Source: Tritrichomonas foetus (taxonomy: Eukaryota; Parabasalia; Tritrichomonadida; Tritrichomonadidae). From it: a stretch of 64,000 bases of DNA. The stretch covers positions 10,379 through 74,378 of the forward strand of contig MLAK01000689.1 in NCBI GenBank assembly GCA_001839685.1. The letters are read 5' to 3'. The stretch's first letter is position 1, and each line of letters starts with the position of its first letter. Made by a program: the position numbers and the translations under genes. This document shows positions 41,427-52,792 of this stretch, in pieces. The notes beneath the pieces were generated by a model, which was given only the letters and a program-made list of their open reading frames with translations, was not told where the DNA came from and did no database searches.

Positions 41427-43106
41427 GTTGATTTTCTTTTTGTTGATTTTATGAATCACTTCACGATTCTCGCTGGTTATATAGAATCTTCTGAATTTAT
41501 TGTGGCGACTCAGAAATATTTATTTTTGAGTGAATATATTTCTATGAAATCCTTGAAAGTGTTGAAGAAATGTATTCTGATATCTTATGAAAAAGTTTAA
41601 TCATTGATTAAAGACCATTGAAAAAGTGAACAATGAACAAACATCATAATTTGAGAAAACTTTAATCTCGATTTTCTGAAAAATTGTATTAATGTTGTTG
41701 AAATATTTTATCGATATTGAAAAAAATTGATATTCTTTCATCGATTCAATTCATTTGAAATATGAATCAGTGTTCTTGAAATATTTTGTTAAACCAGCCT
41801 GATTTTAGCTAATAAGAAATATAAGGCGGTAAGAAAATGAAAGAAAATTTTTAGCCTATCGAACGGCGATATTAGAATTTTGTAATCAGGTTAATGTAAG
41901 GCCAAATTATCCGTAGGAAATCAATGAAAAAAAAGCCGTTATAACTTTTTGCATTATAGTCTCACAATTTTTTTTCAGAAATCTTTAGAAAGCGAAATAG
42001 AAAAATAACCATTATATATTGGTAAAAATGACTTAGAAATATTATTATGTGATAAAAATATGATCAATAATAAATGTTATTATATTTTCATCTTGTTTAT
42101 ATAAGAAATTAGAAAGAAATAAGAAGATATTTCGAAAACAAAAAAATATGCTAAATGAGAATTCTCTGATTGAAAAGATGTATTTTCAATTTATTCAAAA
42201 ATAGGAAGAACTATTGACTGTAGAAAGGAAGTAAGCTGAACTATATATCATACATTGAAGGTTTATTAGATGGAATCTCAAAAATAAGCCATATTGTTGG
42301 AGAATTAAATATTGAATTTTTGCTAAAAAACAAATTTGGTTTTACTAAGAAGCTTTCTGGTTTATAAAAAAGTTAAAAGCAAATTTAACTGTGAAAATCA
42401 TGTGATAAATAATTTATACCAAGGAAAAAAGTGGTTTCATATTTTTATCTATCAAACTCTATTTGAGAAACACACACAAAAATCATTCTTAAATTTTCAA
42501 TACTATTCAAAAAATGTATTGAAAAATTTGAATATAATCTGTGAAGTGTTTTCTGTCTTTCGATTTTGATCTCTTTGTCTCTCTTGATATAGGAAATTAT
42601 CTGTAGGGCTATACCATTTGATGCCAAAATACAACTAATTGCTTTTACAAAATAATGATTCCTACTTTTTTCAGTCATTTTTTTTCATAGTCTCCGCCTA
42701 TGAGATTTCACAGAAATTTTTTGCTCTGCGATATTTTTGTAGCATATTATTATTTGAATTAATTCCTGTATCAAAAACTGTCTGAAAAGAGAACAATCAT
42801 GAAGGCATTTTTTTCAATCGCTTTTTTTCCTAAAAATCGGATTTGATGCAAATAATGAAGATGCCAATCCACCAAAAATCGCTTCATTTGTCTATAAACA
42901 CAAAAAACAGTCGATGGTTCATATGAATTTTGAAAGGGCCAAGAAATGCCGCTCCCATTTCATCATTTGTTTGTGATTCTATTCAAACTTTCATTTAGTC
43001 TTTTTTGTAGAAATCGCAATTTTCAAATCATATGATATCCAATTTTTTCTTTTCATCTTTCTAAACAGAAAAACATGATTTTATCATATTTCCTTCACAG
43101 TTCCAT

Positions 43107-43139
<33 letters not shown>

Positions 43140-44341
43140 TTCCCCGCCAATTCAATATCTTTGTTTCTTTCATAAGAAGAATTCCAGCATTTATTCGTCT
43201 TTGATCAAATACCAGCATTAATTCCTACTCAGTTATTTTGAGAAGCAATATTATGCTGTTTCATTTCTCATTTTGAGACAGGCAAAAAACTTTTTTTTTG
43301 TTTCTGGAAGAAAAATGTTAAAATAAGAATTAGTTAATTCTTTGTTAATAATTAACTATCTTACATTTGACTGGATAACAGGGGAACGCATCCAAGGAGG
43401 AATATTACTATAATTAGTGTCCAGAATTCTGGAAAGTTGTGATTCTTTCATGTATGGAAAAAGTTCTATAAAAGTTGGACCGAAAATTTGACAAAATTCA
43501 TAAAAAATGAAATCCCCAGTTGGTTTCATCAACATTATTGCTTTCAATTCATTTTCTTTCTTTCTTTTTATTTTTATTTTTCAAAAAACTTATAAATTTA
43601 CATTTTTTTCTGTAAATTTGGTGGCAAAGTTTTCTTTATCTGTCATATTCGCTTAAAACATCAGATATTTTTTTCATTGTGAAATGATATGAAAAGTTAT
43701 TTTATACATTAAGGATTAACTATTTAAAAACCACCACATCAAATAATGCTGGATAACTATATTTTTTTGATTGAGATTTTCATGATTTTGATTTTGTGCT
43801 GTTGTTAAATATTCTGTTAATCCAGCAAGATCCATGAAAGTATCATTGGTTGTTGAAACTATATAAAAAATATATTTTATTTTAAATGAATCATTTCCTT
43901 CTCTTAATTGCACTTCAAAGCAATGTTTGAATTGGAGAAGATTTATGAAAAATATCTAAAAATGTGAATTTTCATCAAAATGATAATTTATTTGACTATT
44001 ATCATTTAATAATTCATTTCTAAAGCATGATGATTCATTTTCAAGCTCGCTCTGTGTGATTACGATAAAATGAAATATATAAAATGAAAACGGTTGTAGT
44101 TCAATATATTGATGTAATTCTTGACACTTGAATAATATCCTTCATCCAAGATGGAATCTTTGATCTACATTATATTTAACCAACAATAGAAAATTTATCC
44201 CCAATCCGAAGAAATAGTATTTATAGAAAAAAGAAAGAAAAAATATTTACAACGCTTATTTTATTTATAAATAAATGGTATATTGAATATTCTTATAATG
44301 CAATAAAACAAATAAGAACACATAAAAGTAATATATATTTT
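41427..44341. other. Gene-poor AT-rich region
   Basis: About 2.9 kb, the longest gap in the window. It contains a run of 30 T at 43109-43138. Two short minus-strand frames near 43356-43540 and 43716-43913 have protein-like composition (for example PTGDFIFYEFCQIFGPTFIE) but lack clear ATG starts and are separated by low-complexity T-rich DNA. They may be remnants of one decayed gene. Nothing else is recognised. Confidence 0.4.
43109..43138. repeat. Homopolymer T(30)
   Basis: Thirty consecutive T residues, the longest homopolymer in the window, in a non-coding region. Its length is error-prone in most sequencing methods. Confidence 0.9.
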
Positions 44342-47300
44342 CTAATTTCCAGCGAGAATCGAGTTTTGACTATTAACACCTATACTACTCAGATTATTAT
44401 TATTGCTAGGAGTAGCTGTAACATGGGCGTGGCTGCGATGGTGTTTCTCATCTATAAAAATATCATCATCCATACAGGAATCACTTTCATCTGATGCAAT
44501 GTCGTCTAGAGCGAGTAAATTTGCTCTATCTTCAATGAATTCTGCATTTATTTCATCATTATTACTTGTTATGCAGGAGCCAATCATTAAAAAGATGAAT
44601 GAAATTACCGTAATGAGGAACGCCAAAGAAATAAAGATGTAAAATGACAAGTTGGCTGTGTAAGTTGGCTGATAAAGAATTTTTGTATAGTTTATATTTC
44701 TCCCAATATGGTCTACAACTCGAATATTAGGCATTTTCATCAAAGCTGTTCGTATTGTCAAACTATTAGATGGATTAGTTTCAAAAGTGATTTTTTCTGT
44801 ATTTATAGCATTATCCCATGTTTTATCTAAATAGATTCGGGAATTATTACTCGTGATACGGAAACGGAAATTGCTTTTTATTGTTATATTGTCAAGTGAA
44901 ATTTGTAGTTCACCATGTGAATTATCATATGTAACAACAAAATTATCGCTTTCAACATAAGGTGTTTCTTCTGAAGATGAACTTAGTTTGATTTTATCTT
45001 CATTAATACGAACAAATGATAAATTTGTGTCTGAAGCGAAAAAATCCAGGCATTTAATTTCTGCTATATTGGTGAGATAAATTAAAGAGTGAATATCACT
45101 TTCGAGGACATCAAATCCAAATTTCATAACTGATGCTATATTGTCTTCAGTAATATTATAATTAGACAACTGTTGAATTATATGAGTCTTTTGACAACCA
45201 TTTTGACAGTTATTTTGAACAAATTTTTGATAATTATTTGGTAGATTATTGAGATTATTATGAATAGAATTTTGGATACTATTTGTTTGTTTACCATTGA
45301 AAGATGAAATCACAGATGGAAGAATATATTCTACTGAGGAATTCCAAAATTTGACATGTTTTACTAAAAATGCATATTCATGATAAGTCGTATTATCATT
45401 TTCAACAATTTGGAAAATGTTTGGAACAATGTGAACTTTGTTTATGTCGATAAAACTATAGAAACATTTAGCTTTATTAAATGTTATAAAGTTAAAATTA
45501 TTACCCGTGAAATATACATTTTCCGCAAGAAAATCACTTTGAGATATATTAAATTGTGGAAGCGAGTCTTCTTTCCAAAAATCTACATTGATTGATGGAC
45601 CTGAACGATATTTGCCAAATTGATACTCTGATTGCTTAATTTTATATTCAATATTACTAGCGTAATATAAAACACCTGAGACATTATCAATTACAGTAAT
45701 ATTTGGTACAGTTGATAAATCTGTTACCAAATTTAAATCTAGCTGTCCATGTACTATTTGAATGTTAGAAAACTCTTCAGTTTTTTGGAACTCACCAAAA
45801 GAATCATCAAAAAATATTGTGGAATTTGCTGATGTTGTTTTTAGAATGAATTTTGGAATAGTTTTTAAGGATTCATTACTTAATGCCATTTGAATTATAT
45901 GCGTGGCATTTGTAATGAGTGTCATTTGATCAGTTATAAAAGTTCTATTGAAATTCAATGCTATTTCTGAAGTAGCATTGTTATTCAAGATTTCGGCAAC
46001 AACACCATCATTGTAAAAAACTATTCTATGCAATGAATCCATGATATTCATTGAAACACGAGAAACATTATAACAATAAAAATCATCACGAATCATTGCA
46101 GTAATAAATGATTGAACTGTTTGTGGTGTTGCTAAAATCAAATCAAAGCTTCCAGTAATATTACCGAATGGAAATAAATGTGTTGTCATTGGAAAATCTG
46201 GAAGATTTGGCATTATAAGTTCAATAGAGGAGATTTCATGTTGATTCGGATTGATTTTACTAAACGGAATAAAATCAATGAAAATGCCATGGGGAAATGG
46301 AACTGCCTCTTCAAAATTAACTATTAATGGATTAATTAAAAGGAAACTAATATTCAGATTTACAGTTGATGATGAAGATGCTTCAGTAATCACTCGAATA
46401 TATGGATTTGTTTTTGTTGCTTCTGAAATTTCAACAGAAACATTATTTTCTTGATAACTGATACTAAATGAGCTTTCTTCATCGGAAAATGAAATTTGTG
46501 ATTGAGAAATCACAATAATAGGAAAAAGCGAAATTTGATCAATATGTAAAGTAGCTTTGGGACCAAGAATTAATTCGATTCCAAAAGTTCGTGGAAGAGT
46601 TTTATTCAATCGCAAATGATTTAGAACAGTTATTGAACTGCTTTGAGGAGTACTGACGGAATAAGAGTCAATAATCAAGTTTTTAATTGACATGGACTTA
46701 GTAACTTCCAATAAACTATTTTTCATTTGAAGTGTGCTAACCAAGTCATAAGAAAATGATATCACAACATTAGTAATATCATAACAATTCACACTAACAT
46801 CTTGTGGGGTACTTTCACTTGTGTCATAAAGTGTAATTGATGTTTTTACTTCATTTGAAGCTGTAAAAAAGTTCAGAACTTTTCTCGTTCTTGACGGCGG
46901 CTTTATACTAAATCGATGATATTGGTCTTCAGAATCAGTTACATATAAATTTATGGTAATTGCTTTAGAATTAGCAATTCTTGTAGAAAATGCAGAGTCT
47001 GATGAAGAGAAGTAATTTTCAATTGGAACTGAATAAAGAAAGCAATATCTATTTGCAACACATTCATCAAATCGTGATTTCAAGCATAAACAATAATTTT
47101 CTTTTTCTAAACGTTCAGGAATATATCGAACAGACGTTGTTGGAATACAAACAACATATGGAACTTCGTCTAATTGCGTAGTTAATGTGATTAAATCTTC
47201 ATGAATGAAAATAAAGTTTTCTAAAGCTTGATCACCTAATACTTCCCACGTTTGGCCAAAAACAATCACACATTCTGCACCAAAGTTAATCATTAGTTTA

Positions 47301-48742
47301 AGCAATGAAAATATATGATAATTCGAAGCATAGAATTCTAAATCCAATCGACTTGTAGTTGTGAAGATTTCAATATGTCCTGTTGCATTTGGATATAATA
47401 CTTTTGTTTGACTTCCTGACAAAGTCACAGTGATATGATTATCGTAGATGTAGATTGCAGTTAATGTATCATTTAAGTTGATGGTTGAGTTTTCTTCAGG
47501 CTCTGGTGTAATTGAAGGAAATGGGGTGATACTTGGATCAAGTGGTTCATAATCAGTTGTTGATGATTCTGTCTCATAGGATTCATATATTGTTTCAAAT
47601 ACTGTTTCAGATATAGTTTCAGATCTCAAAGTACCTTCAATAGTTATTTCTTCTCCATTTGTTTCATAAGTTTCTTCATTATCTGATACTTCAACACTAT
47701 TATCGGTGGTTGAATCAAAAAAATCTTCTTTATTAGAATTTGGTTCTGTTGATGAAGATTCATCTTGATCTAATTCTGATGGGCTGAAGGTTAAAAAACT
47801 ATCACTATTTTCAATTTCAGTTTCGGAAGTTGTTTCTTCATCTCCATTGATACTAATGTCAGAGATTTCACTTATTTGAGTTGTAGATTCATAATTTTCA
47901 TCTTTTGTTTCTGATTCCGGGAATGTTTCGCTTTCTGATTCCGATTCTATAAATTCTGTAGTTGATTCTTCATTCTTATCTGGATTGTCATCTATTTTTT
48001 GATTTTCTTCTATATATTTTTGAATTCTTTGAGTGCTGATAAAAAATTGATCAAAAATTTCAGTTTGTAGATTGACTTTTTGAATTTCTTGAGCAAACTT
48101 TTGATGAGCATATTCAGAAAGAGTGATTGTAGCATGATTTTCGATAGTTTCAGAATCCACATAAATAAAAAGTTTATTTATGAATACCGATGAAACCGTG
48201 ATTTCAGGTAACGATAGAAAATCAGATTTCAAAATATCAACATTCATTTCAATTTTTCCAATTTTTGATCGAATTGGTGATTCAACTAATGTCAAGTTGT
48301 GAAAACATAATTTGGGTTCATTAAAAAGGACTGAAACAGAGCGAATATTTAACGATATGTTACAAATTTTCGAATTTACATCAATAAATAAAAATTCTGT
48401 TCCAGATTTGGATTCAATATTTAAATAATTTGATTTCACCTTTGATACGTCAATTTGAATTGGTGTGAAATAAGAAGTGCCAATAATAATAAGATTGACT
48501 GTATCGTCGTTCACATTTTCTAAGTATTTTTGGATTTCATCATACATCACAATTTTGTACCCCTTAATGTCTTCGTAACTGTTTATGACGTGCGATTTTC
48601 CATAAACGATTACATTCGTGCTCAATGAGAGGCTGATGAAGAAGAAAAGAGCCATTATTTCATACGAAAAATTTTTGATTGAAATTCTTCTGAAAAGTTT
48701 CATGAGATATTTCCAAATCCCTCTCAAATTCCAGTTTTTCAT
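44342..48742 (-). CDS. Large predicted single-pass surface protein
   Basis: 1466 residues. A basic N-terminus and a hydrophobic segment (~28-45, IMALFFFISLSLSTNVIV) form a signal peptide or anchor. Then: a beta-rich region to ~245; a Glu/Ser/Thr-rich stalk (~247-420, ESESETFPESET-like repeats) suited to O-glycosylation; and a very long beta-rich ectodomain (~425-1360) with many N-x-S/T sites and the cysteine cluster CLCLKSRFDECVANRYCF (~530). A hydrophobic segment (~1367-1392, FYIFISLAFLITVISFIFLM) and a ~75-residue acidic cytoplasmic tail with a His-rich piece (DEKHHRSHAH) complete it. This type I layout matches the large surface proteins abundant in trichomonads. I recognise no named domain; a role in adhesion or as cell coat is inference. 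Confidence 0.75.
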   Translation of the reverse strand: MKNWNLRGIWKYLMKLFRRISIKNFSYEIMALFFFISLSLSTNVIVYGKSHVINSYEDIKGYKIVMYDEIQKYLENVNDDTVNLIIIGTSYFTPIQIDVSKVKSNYLNIESKSGTEFLFIDVNSKICNISLNIRSVSVLFNEPKLCFHNLTLVESPIRSKIGKIEMNVDILKSDFLSLPEITVSSVFINKLFIYVDSETIENHATITLSEYAHQKFAQEIQKVNLQTEIFDQFFISTQRIQKYIEENQKIDDNPDKNEESTTEFIESESESETFPESETKDENYESTTQISEISDISINGDEETTSETEIENSDSFLTFSPSELDQDESSSTEPNSNKEDFFDSTTDNSVEVSDNEETYETNGEEITIEGTLRSETISETVFETIYESYETESSTTDYEPLDPSITPFPSITPEPEENSTINLNDTLTAIYIYDNHITVTLSGSQTKVLYPNATGHIEIFTTTSRLDLEFYASNYHIFSLLKLMINFGAECVIVFGQTWEVLGDQALENFIFIHEDLITLTTQLDEVPYVVCIPTTSVRYIPERLEKENYCLCLKSRFDECVANRYCFLYSVPIENYFSSSDSAFSTRIANSKAITINLYVTDSEDQYHRFSIKPPSRTRKVLNFFTASNEVKTSITLYDTSESTPQDVSVNCYDITNVVISFSYDLVSTLQMKNSLLEVTKSMSIKNLIIDSYSVSTPQSSSITVLNHLRLNKTLPRTFGIELILGPKATLHIDQISLFPIIVISQSQISFSDEESSFSISYQENNVSVEISEATKTNPYIRVITEASSSSTVNLNISFLLINPLIVNFEEAVPFPHGIFIDFIPFSKINPNQHEISSIELIMPNLPDFPMTTHLFPFGNITGSFDLILATPQTVQSFITAMIRDDFYCYNVSRVSMNIMDSLHRIVFYNDGVVAEILNNNATSEIALNFNRTFITDQMTLITNATHIIQMALSNESLKTIPKFILKTTSANSTIFFDDSFGEFQKTEEFSNIQIVHGQLDLNLVTDLSTVPNITVIDNVSGVLYYASNIEYKIKQSEYQFGKYRSGPSINVDFWKEDSLPQFNISQSDFLAENVYFTGNNFNFITFNKAKCFYSFIDINKVHIVPNIFQIVENDNTTYHEYAFLVKHVKFWNSSVEYILPSVISSFNGKQTNSIQNSIHNNLNNLPNNYQKFVQNNCQNGCQKTHIIQQLSNYNITEDNIASVMKFGFDVLESDIHSLIYLTNIAEIKCLDFFASDTNLSFVRINEDKIKLSSSSEETPYVESDNFVVTYDNSHGELQISLDNITIKSNFRFRITSNNSRIYLDKTWDNAINTEKITFETNPSNSLTIRTALMKMPNIRVVDHIGRNINYTKILYQPTYTANLSFYIFISLAFLITVISFIFLMIGSCITSNNDEINAEFIEDRANLLALDDIASDESDSCMDDDIFIDEKHHRSHAHVTATPSNNNNLSSIGVNSQNSILAGN

Positions 48743-49344
48743 ACGTTATATGGCTGACTTTTCAATATTCAAGAAATGACAGTCAATCATTGAAAATTTC
48801 TGTCCTTTTTTGCCTTCGATTATAATTTTAACCTTCGGTGAAAGAAAAATAGTGATATGTCAAATTAAGCATCTCATACAGGAGTTAAATCATTAATTTT
48901 TATCATTAAATGAACAATCTTCAAGCGAATCTGTGAAATTTGAAAACCAATCATATGACCAGATAACCATAGAAAAGTACCATTTCCAGTTTTATTTTTG
49001 CCCCAAAGAAGTGTTATTTTAATCTTTATTCATTTGGAAACAGATAAAATATGTACTAACCGAACATTCATATATATTAAGAAAAAGTCTATTTCTTTTT
49101 ATTTTTCACCGGAAATAATTTTTATTTATTATCTTCCAACGTGAATTTGATTTGAATAAATCATATTATGTTTCATATTTATCTCTATTGTTAGTTTCGG
49201 AATTCATAAAAGAACAGAAAATCTCCTTAAAGATAATCACACGAATCATCCATAAATCACAACACGCAGAATTATGTCATAATACACGCTTATAAAGGGT
49301 CAAAACTAGAATAATAATCGAGAAAATATTTAATTTATAAATTT
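48743..49344. other. Intergenic region upstream of the surface-protein gene
   Basis: About 600 bp of AT-rich DNA. It should hold the promoter of the surface-protein gene. No gene seen; the far end passes into the decayed MetE-like gene. Confidence 0.5.
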
Positions 49345-50110
49345 TTCTCAAAACATCATTAGCAAAGTTCAGAACAATTTTCATTTTCTTCCACCAATCT
49401 TATTCATAGATGATATATCCTTCTTCTGTTGATGCAACACCACATTGTGTTGAAATAAAAATCTGTCTTTTGGAACATATTTTGAGGTCTCTTCATATCT
49501 TTGTTTTGCTACTTCTTCATTTTCAAGTTCTCCTGATTTTGTTGTGACTATGCCGAGAACAACAAAAGCTTTGCCATGAATATATTGGAGTGTTTCGAAA
49601 CTTCCAGTACGTTCAGAATCATATTCAAAGATAAACGCATCAATATTTAGTTTTATAAATAAAATTGGTGGAAAAAAGTCATATAGACCTTCTAGAATCC
49701 ATTCAGATTTGAAATTACCACAGCATACACTCATTGAGATTATCATATCACATAGCTTTTCAGCAGTGACATGAAGTTATGAATAACTTTTCAATATCAA
49801 AACCTTGTTCGATGAAGAAATTTCATGATTTATTATTCCAAAACATTGATCAATTTGTATCATCAATATGCAAATATCTGTATCCTACATCATAGAAAGT
49901 TTTAAATACTTGATGATAGCATTTTACAAGATTATCAACAAATTCTTGAAGTGAAAGAAAAATTCCATCTTCAGTTGAACTTTAAAGTGAATCAGAATTG
50001 GAGATGGAATTATCATCTTTGGAACAACAGTTTTGGTGACATCTTTTCCTGAAAAACGGGCAGTCATTGGCCTTGTTGTTTTGCCATTAAAATTAGATCT
50101 TTCTTTCAAA
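49345..50110 (-). pseudogene. Decayed cobalamin-independent methionine synthase-like gene (MetE/YxjG type)
   Basis: Minus-strand fragments in shifting frames follow the order of bacterial YxjG/MetE C-terminal (UROD-like) domains. They are RPMTARFSGKD; PKMIIPSPILIHFK (family: PKxTIPSPxxLHFR); FYDVGYRYLHIDDTN then stop (family: DAGCRYIQLDDT); MSVCCGNFKSEW (family: HVCRGN, zinc-site His now Ser); FEYDSERTGSFE (family: LEYDxERSGxFE); VVLGIVTTKSGELE; YVPKDRF; TQCGVASTEEGY (family zinc-site Cys); and NFANDVL. At least two frameshifts (near 49978 and 49440), several stops and loss of the N-terminal third make it non-functional. The enzyme class methylates homocysteine from methyl-folate. The resemblance is to bacterial enzymes, which suggests lateral acquisition before decay (inference). 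Confidence 0.8.
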
Positions 50111-50344
50111 AATCAATGTTAATATTTTGTTTATTCCACTATTTCAAGTTAGTTTTTTCCTCAATAAATCATGTTATTCTATTTTTCTTGACAATATTAC
50201 CATTTTTATTCTGAATTTTATAATTTTGATTATTATGATTTGCAGGAACGAAAAAAACAGTATATATATAAATTTAAATATTTAAATTAACACTTTAGAA
50301 ATTGATTATTTAGATTTATTCTTAAAATTCTATTTGATCGCAAG

Positions 50345-50374
50345 AAAAAAAAAAAAAAAATAGAGAGAGAGAGA
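50345..50374. repeat. A-run followed by (GA)n
   Basis: About 16 consecutive A followed by TA and GAGAGAGAGAGA. Simple sequence marking the downstream end of the ankyrin-repeat block. Confidence 0.8.
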
Positions 50375-50387
50375 ATATGATACTCTC

Positions 50388-51190
50388 AATTATTTATCAA
50401 TAGTTGGTTGCTTCAATATAATCTCAACAATTTTAGAATGGCATTTGGACTTTGCTATAGAAAGTGGTGCCCAATCAAAATGATTTAAAATTCCATTTGT
50501 AAAATAGAAGAGAATAATGAATGAAAAAATAAAAATTCTATTTTTCGAATTAATGTCAATATTTGGCTGTTTCAATAAAAGCTCAACAATTTCATAATAA
50601 CATTTAGAACATGCTACATGGAGTGTTGTTTCTTAAAAATTAAATAGAAATTTCATTTGAAAAATCGAAAATAATAATGAATTAAAAATGAAAAATATTA
50701 TTTTTCAAATTAATTTCAATATTTGGTTGTTTCAATAATAGTTCAATAATTTCATAATTGCATGCATAACAGGCAATATGAAGTGGTGCTTGTTAAATAA
50801 TCAATCAAAAATTCCATTTGAAAAAGAGAAAATAATAATGAATTGAAAAAGATAAATTTGATCTTTCGAATTAATATCAATATTTGATTGTTTTAATAAA
50901 AGTTCAACAATTTTATAATATCCTTCTGAAGTTGCTTTATGAAGTGGTGTTTCTTAAAAATTAAATAGAGATTTCATTTGAGAAATAGAAAATAATTATG
51001 AATTAAAAAATAAAAATTTGATCTTTCGAATTAATATCAATATTTGATTGCTTTAACAAAAGTTCAACAATATTATAGTATCCTTCTGTACATGCTATAT
51101 GAAGTGATGTTTCTTAAATAATCAATTAAAAATTCCATTTGAAAAAAAGAAAATAATAATGAATTGAAAATGGAAAATTTTGGTTTTCAA
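50388..51190 (-). repeat. Five interrupted ankyrin units, period ~160 bp
   Basis: The minus strand encodes ankyrin-repeat cores such as TEGYYNIVELLLKQSNIDIN and ..PLHIAC. The TPLH-equivalent sites fall at about 50464, 50623, 50783, 50944 and 51106, a spacing of 159-162 bp. An ankyrin repeat needs 99 bp; the extra ~61 bp is an AT-rich insert at the same place in every unit, just after the N.K(D) turn and just before ETPLH. Inserts share a core (TTCATTATTATTTTC, then CAAATGGAA) and end TTTAAG. In four of five units an in-frame TAA stands directly or within two codons before the ankyrin core. The block continues the gene at 51122-52522. Confidence 0.7.
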
Positions 51191-52522
51191 ATTAATATCG
51201 ATATTTGGTTGTCGAAGAAAAAAACGATAAAGAAAATAAAACGGAAATTGTCGTGATTCTAATAGAGTGAAAAAAATATTGTTAATATCAAATGTTGAAA
51301 TAAAATCATTGGATAATGATGAAAAATATCGATATTCTTCATATGTTGAGAATTCAGATATTTCTTTGTTGAAAAAAAGTTCAAAAAGGATTTCAATATT
51401 CGTGGTTTCATGAAATATTTTAATAATTAATGAAATAGTTAACACTTTCTTTTCATTGAGTATATTAGAATTAGAAAAATATTCAATGAATTCAGGATGA
51501 TAATATTCAATCGATTTATGATAAATTTTTTCATCAAATTCAAACTTTGATTCTTCTTCTAAATGATGAAGAATTTCATAATGATTTCCAATAATGCAAT
51601 ATTTTAATGATTCTTCTGAATATTGAGCTTTATTTTTCAAAAGATAACGAAATATATTAATTGAGCCAAACGCCATCGAATATTCAATAAGACTAATTCC
51701 TTTATTCATATAAGTGTTAATATCTAGATTGTTAATATCTAGATTGTTTTCTAAAAATGATGGTTCAATTTTACAATTTAAATCAAAAAATTCAATTTTT
51801 GAAATAAAATCAATGAAATGATGAATATCATCTGTTCGTATAATTTTTGCTATTTCTTCTTCAGAATGAATTTTTCTTTGAATTTCAAATGTATTTTCTT
51901 TTTCTTGATGTTGATCTTGTTCTTGTTTAATTGTTGAAGATTCTTCTTGTGATTTTTCATTTGATAATTTGTAAAAAGTATTGATATCATCTTCTGTTAA
52001 ATAGAATTTTTCTTTGAGTATATCATAAAATTCTGGTTTCAATTTTTTGATTTCCGGAATAAAAAAGATAAAAAGATTTTTATCATATAATGAAGTGATT
52101 TTTTGGATGAGAAATGAAATATCAAAAAGTTCTTCTTCAAAAAGAAAAAGTAAAAAATGTTTGTTTTGTTCAAAAATTAAAAATAATGTTAATTGATCAA
52201 ATGAAGTTTTTAATGAATGATTGACAATTAATTCTTTTAAAACAATGAAAAAAATTTCTTGTCTTTGTGAAATGATTTCTTCTTCTTTTGTTTTTTGAAA
52301 ATCGAAATAAATAGAAAGATGAACAAAAATACGAAGGAATGCCTCATAATGAGAAAAATGTTGAGAAATTGAGATTTCTTCAAAAAAATTAAAAAGATCT
52401 TTGATTTGATTCGATGTGGAAATTGGTGATTCATTCCATGAAAGAATGGATATCATTTTCCTTTGAAGATTTTGTAAGATTTTTAGATCTTTTCTCAGCT
52501 TTGATATTCCATTTAATTCCAT
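51122..52522 (-). CDS. Trichomonad-type ankyrin protein, N-terminal part (probably interrupted gene)
   Basis: 466 residues. The N-terminal half is the helical leader typical of trichomonad ankyrin proteins: FNFFEEISISQHFSHYEAFLRIF, LFLIFEQNKHFLLFLFEE, and FYDILKEKFYLTEDDINTFYKL. The rest carries degenerate ankyrin-like helices (SLIEYSMAFGSINIFRYLL, FEFDEKIYHKSIEYYHPEFIEYF). The frame ends inside the first of five AT-rich inserts that break the downstream ankyrin repeats. The gene is therefore either a pseudogene (broken at each repeat), or is read through by removal of ~61 nt segments that lack normal splice signals. Such proteins are presumed protein-interaction scaffolds. Composition is extremely E/F/I/N/K-rich. 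Confidence 0.65.
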   Translation of the reverse strand: MELNGISKLRKDLKILQNLQRKMISILSWNESPISTSNQIKDLFNFFEEISISQHFSHYEAFLRIFVHLSIYFDFQKTKEEEIISQRQEIFFIVLKELIVNHSLKTSFDQLTLFLIFEQNKHFLLFLFEEELFDISFLIQKITSLYDKNLFIFFIPEIKKLKPEFYDILKEKFYLTEDDINTFYKLSNEKSQEESSTIKQEQDQHQEKENTFEIQRKIHSEEEIAKIIRTDDIHHFIDFISKIEFFDLNCKIEPSFLENNLDINNLDINTYMNKGISLIEYSMAFGSINIFRYLLKNKAQYSEESLKYCIIGNHYEILHHLEEESKFEFDEKIYHKSIEYYHPEFIEYFSNSNILNEKKVLTISLIIKIFHETTNIEILFELFFNKEISEFSTYEEYRYFSSLSNDFISTFDINNIFFTLLESRQFPFYFLYRFFLRQPNIDINLKTKIFHFQFIIIFFFSNGIFN

Positions 52523-52792
52523 TTCTTGAGATTAATCCGAAAAATATTCTAAGAAACTTCTTTCAATAAATCGGGATGATTCTGTATCTAGTAATATTTT
52601 TTTTACTGAAAAAGTATAATGCCATTGGCTTTTATTATAAATTCATTTCTGTCGTCATTAAAAATCATCTGATTTTTCGGATATGTTTTCAGAAACCTCA
52701 CAGAAATATATTTTAAGCTTCCCTAATTTATTTCTTCATTGATTTAATAAATTAAAAGTGATTTTTAATATCTTCTGCTGTTCTTCCTTGCT

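Noticed and set aside
43716..43913. Possible 65-codon gene on the minus strand
   Set aside because: Begins at GTG with no ATG, next to low-complexity DNA; may be a remnant but cannot be supported as a gene.
50388..51190. Canonical spliceosomal introns in the ankyrin block
   Set aside because: No GT at the 5' edge of the inserts and no ACTAACACACAG-type 3' signal; only a terminal AG agrees.
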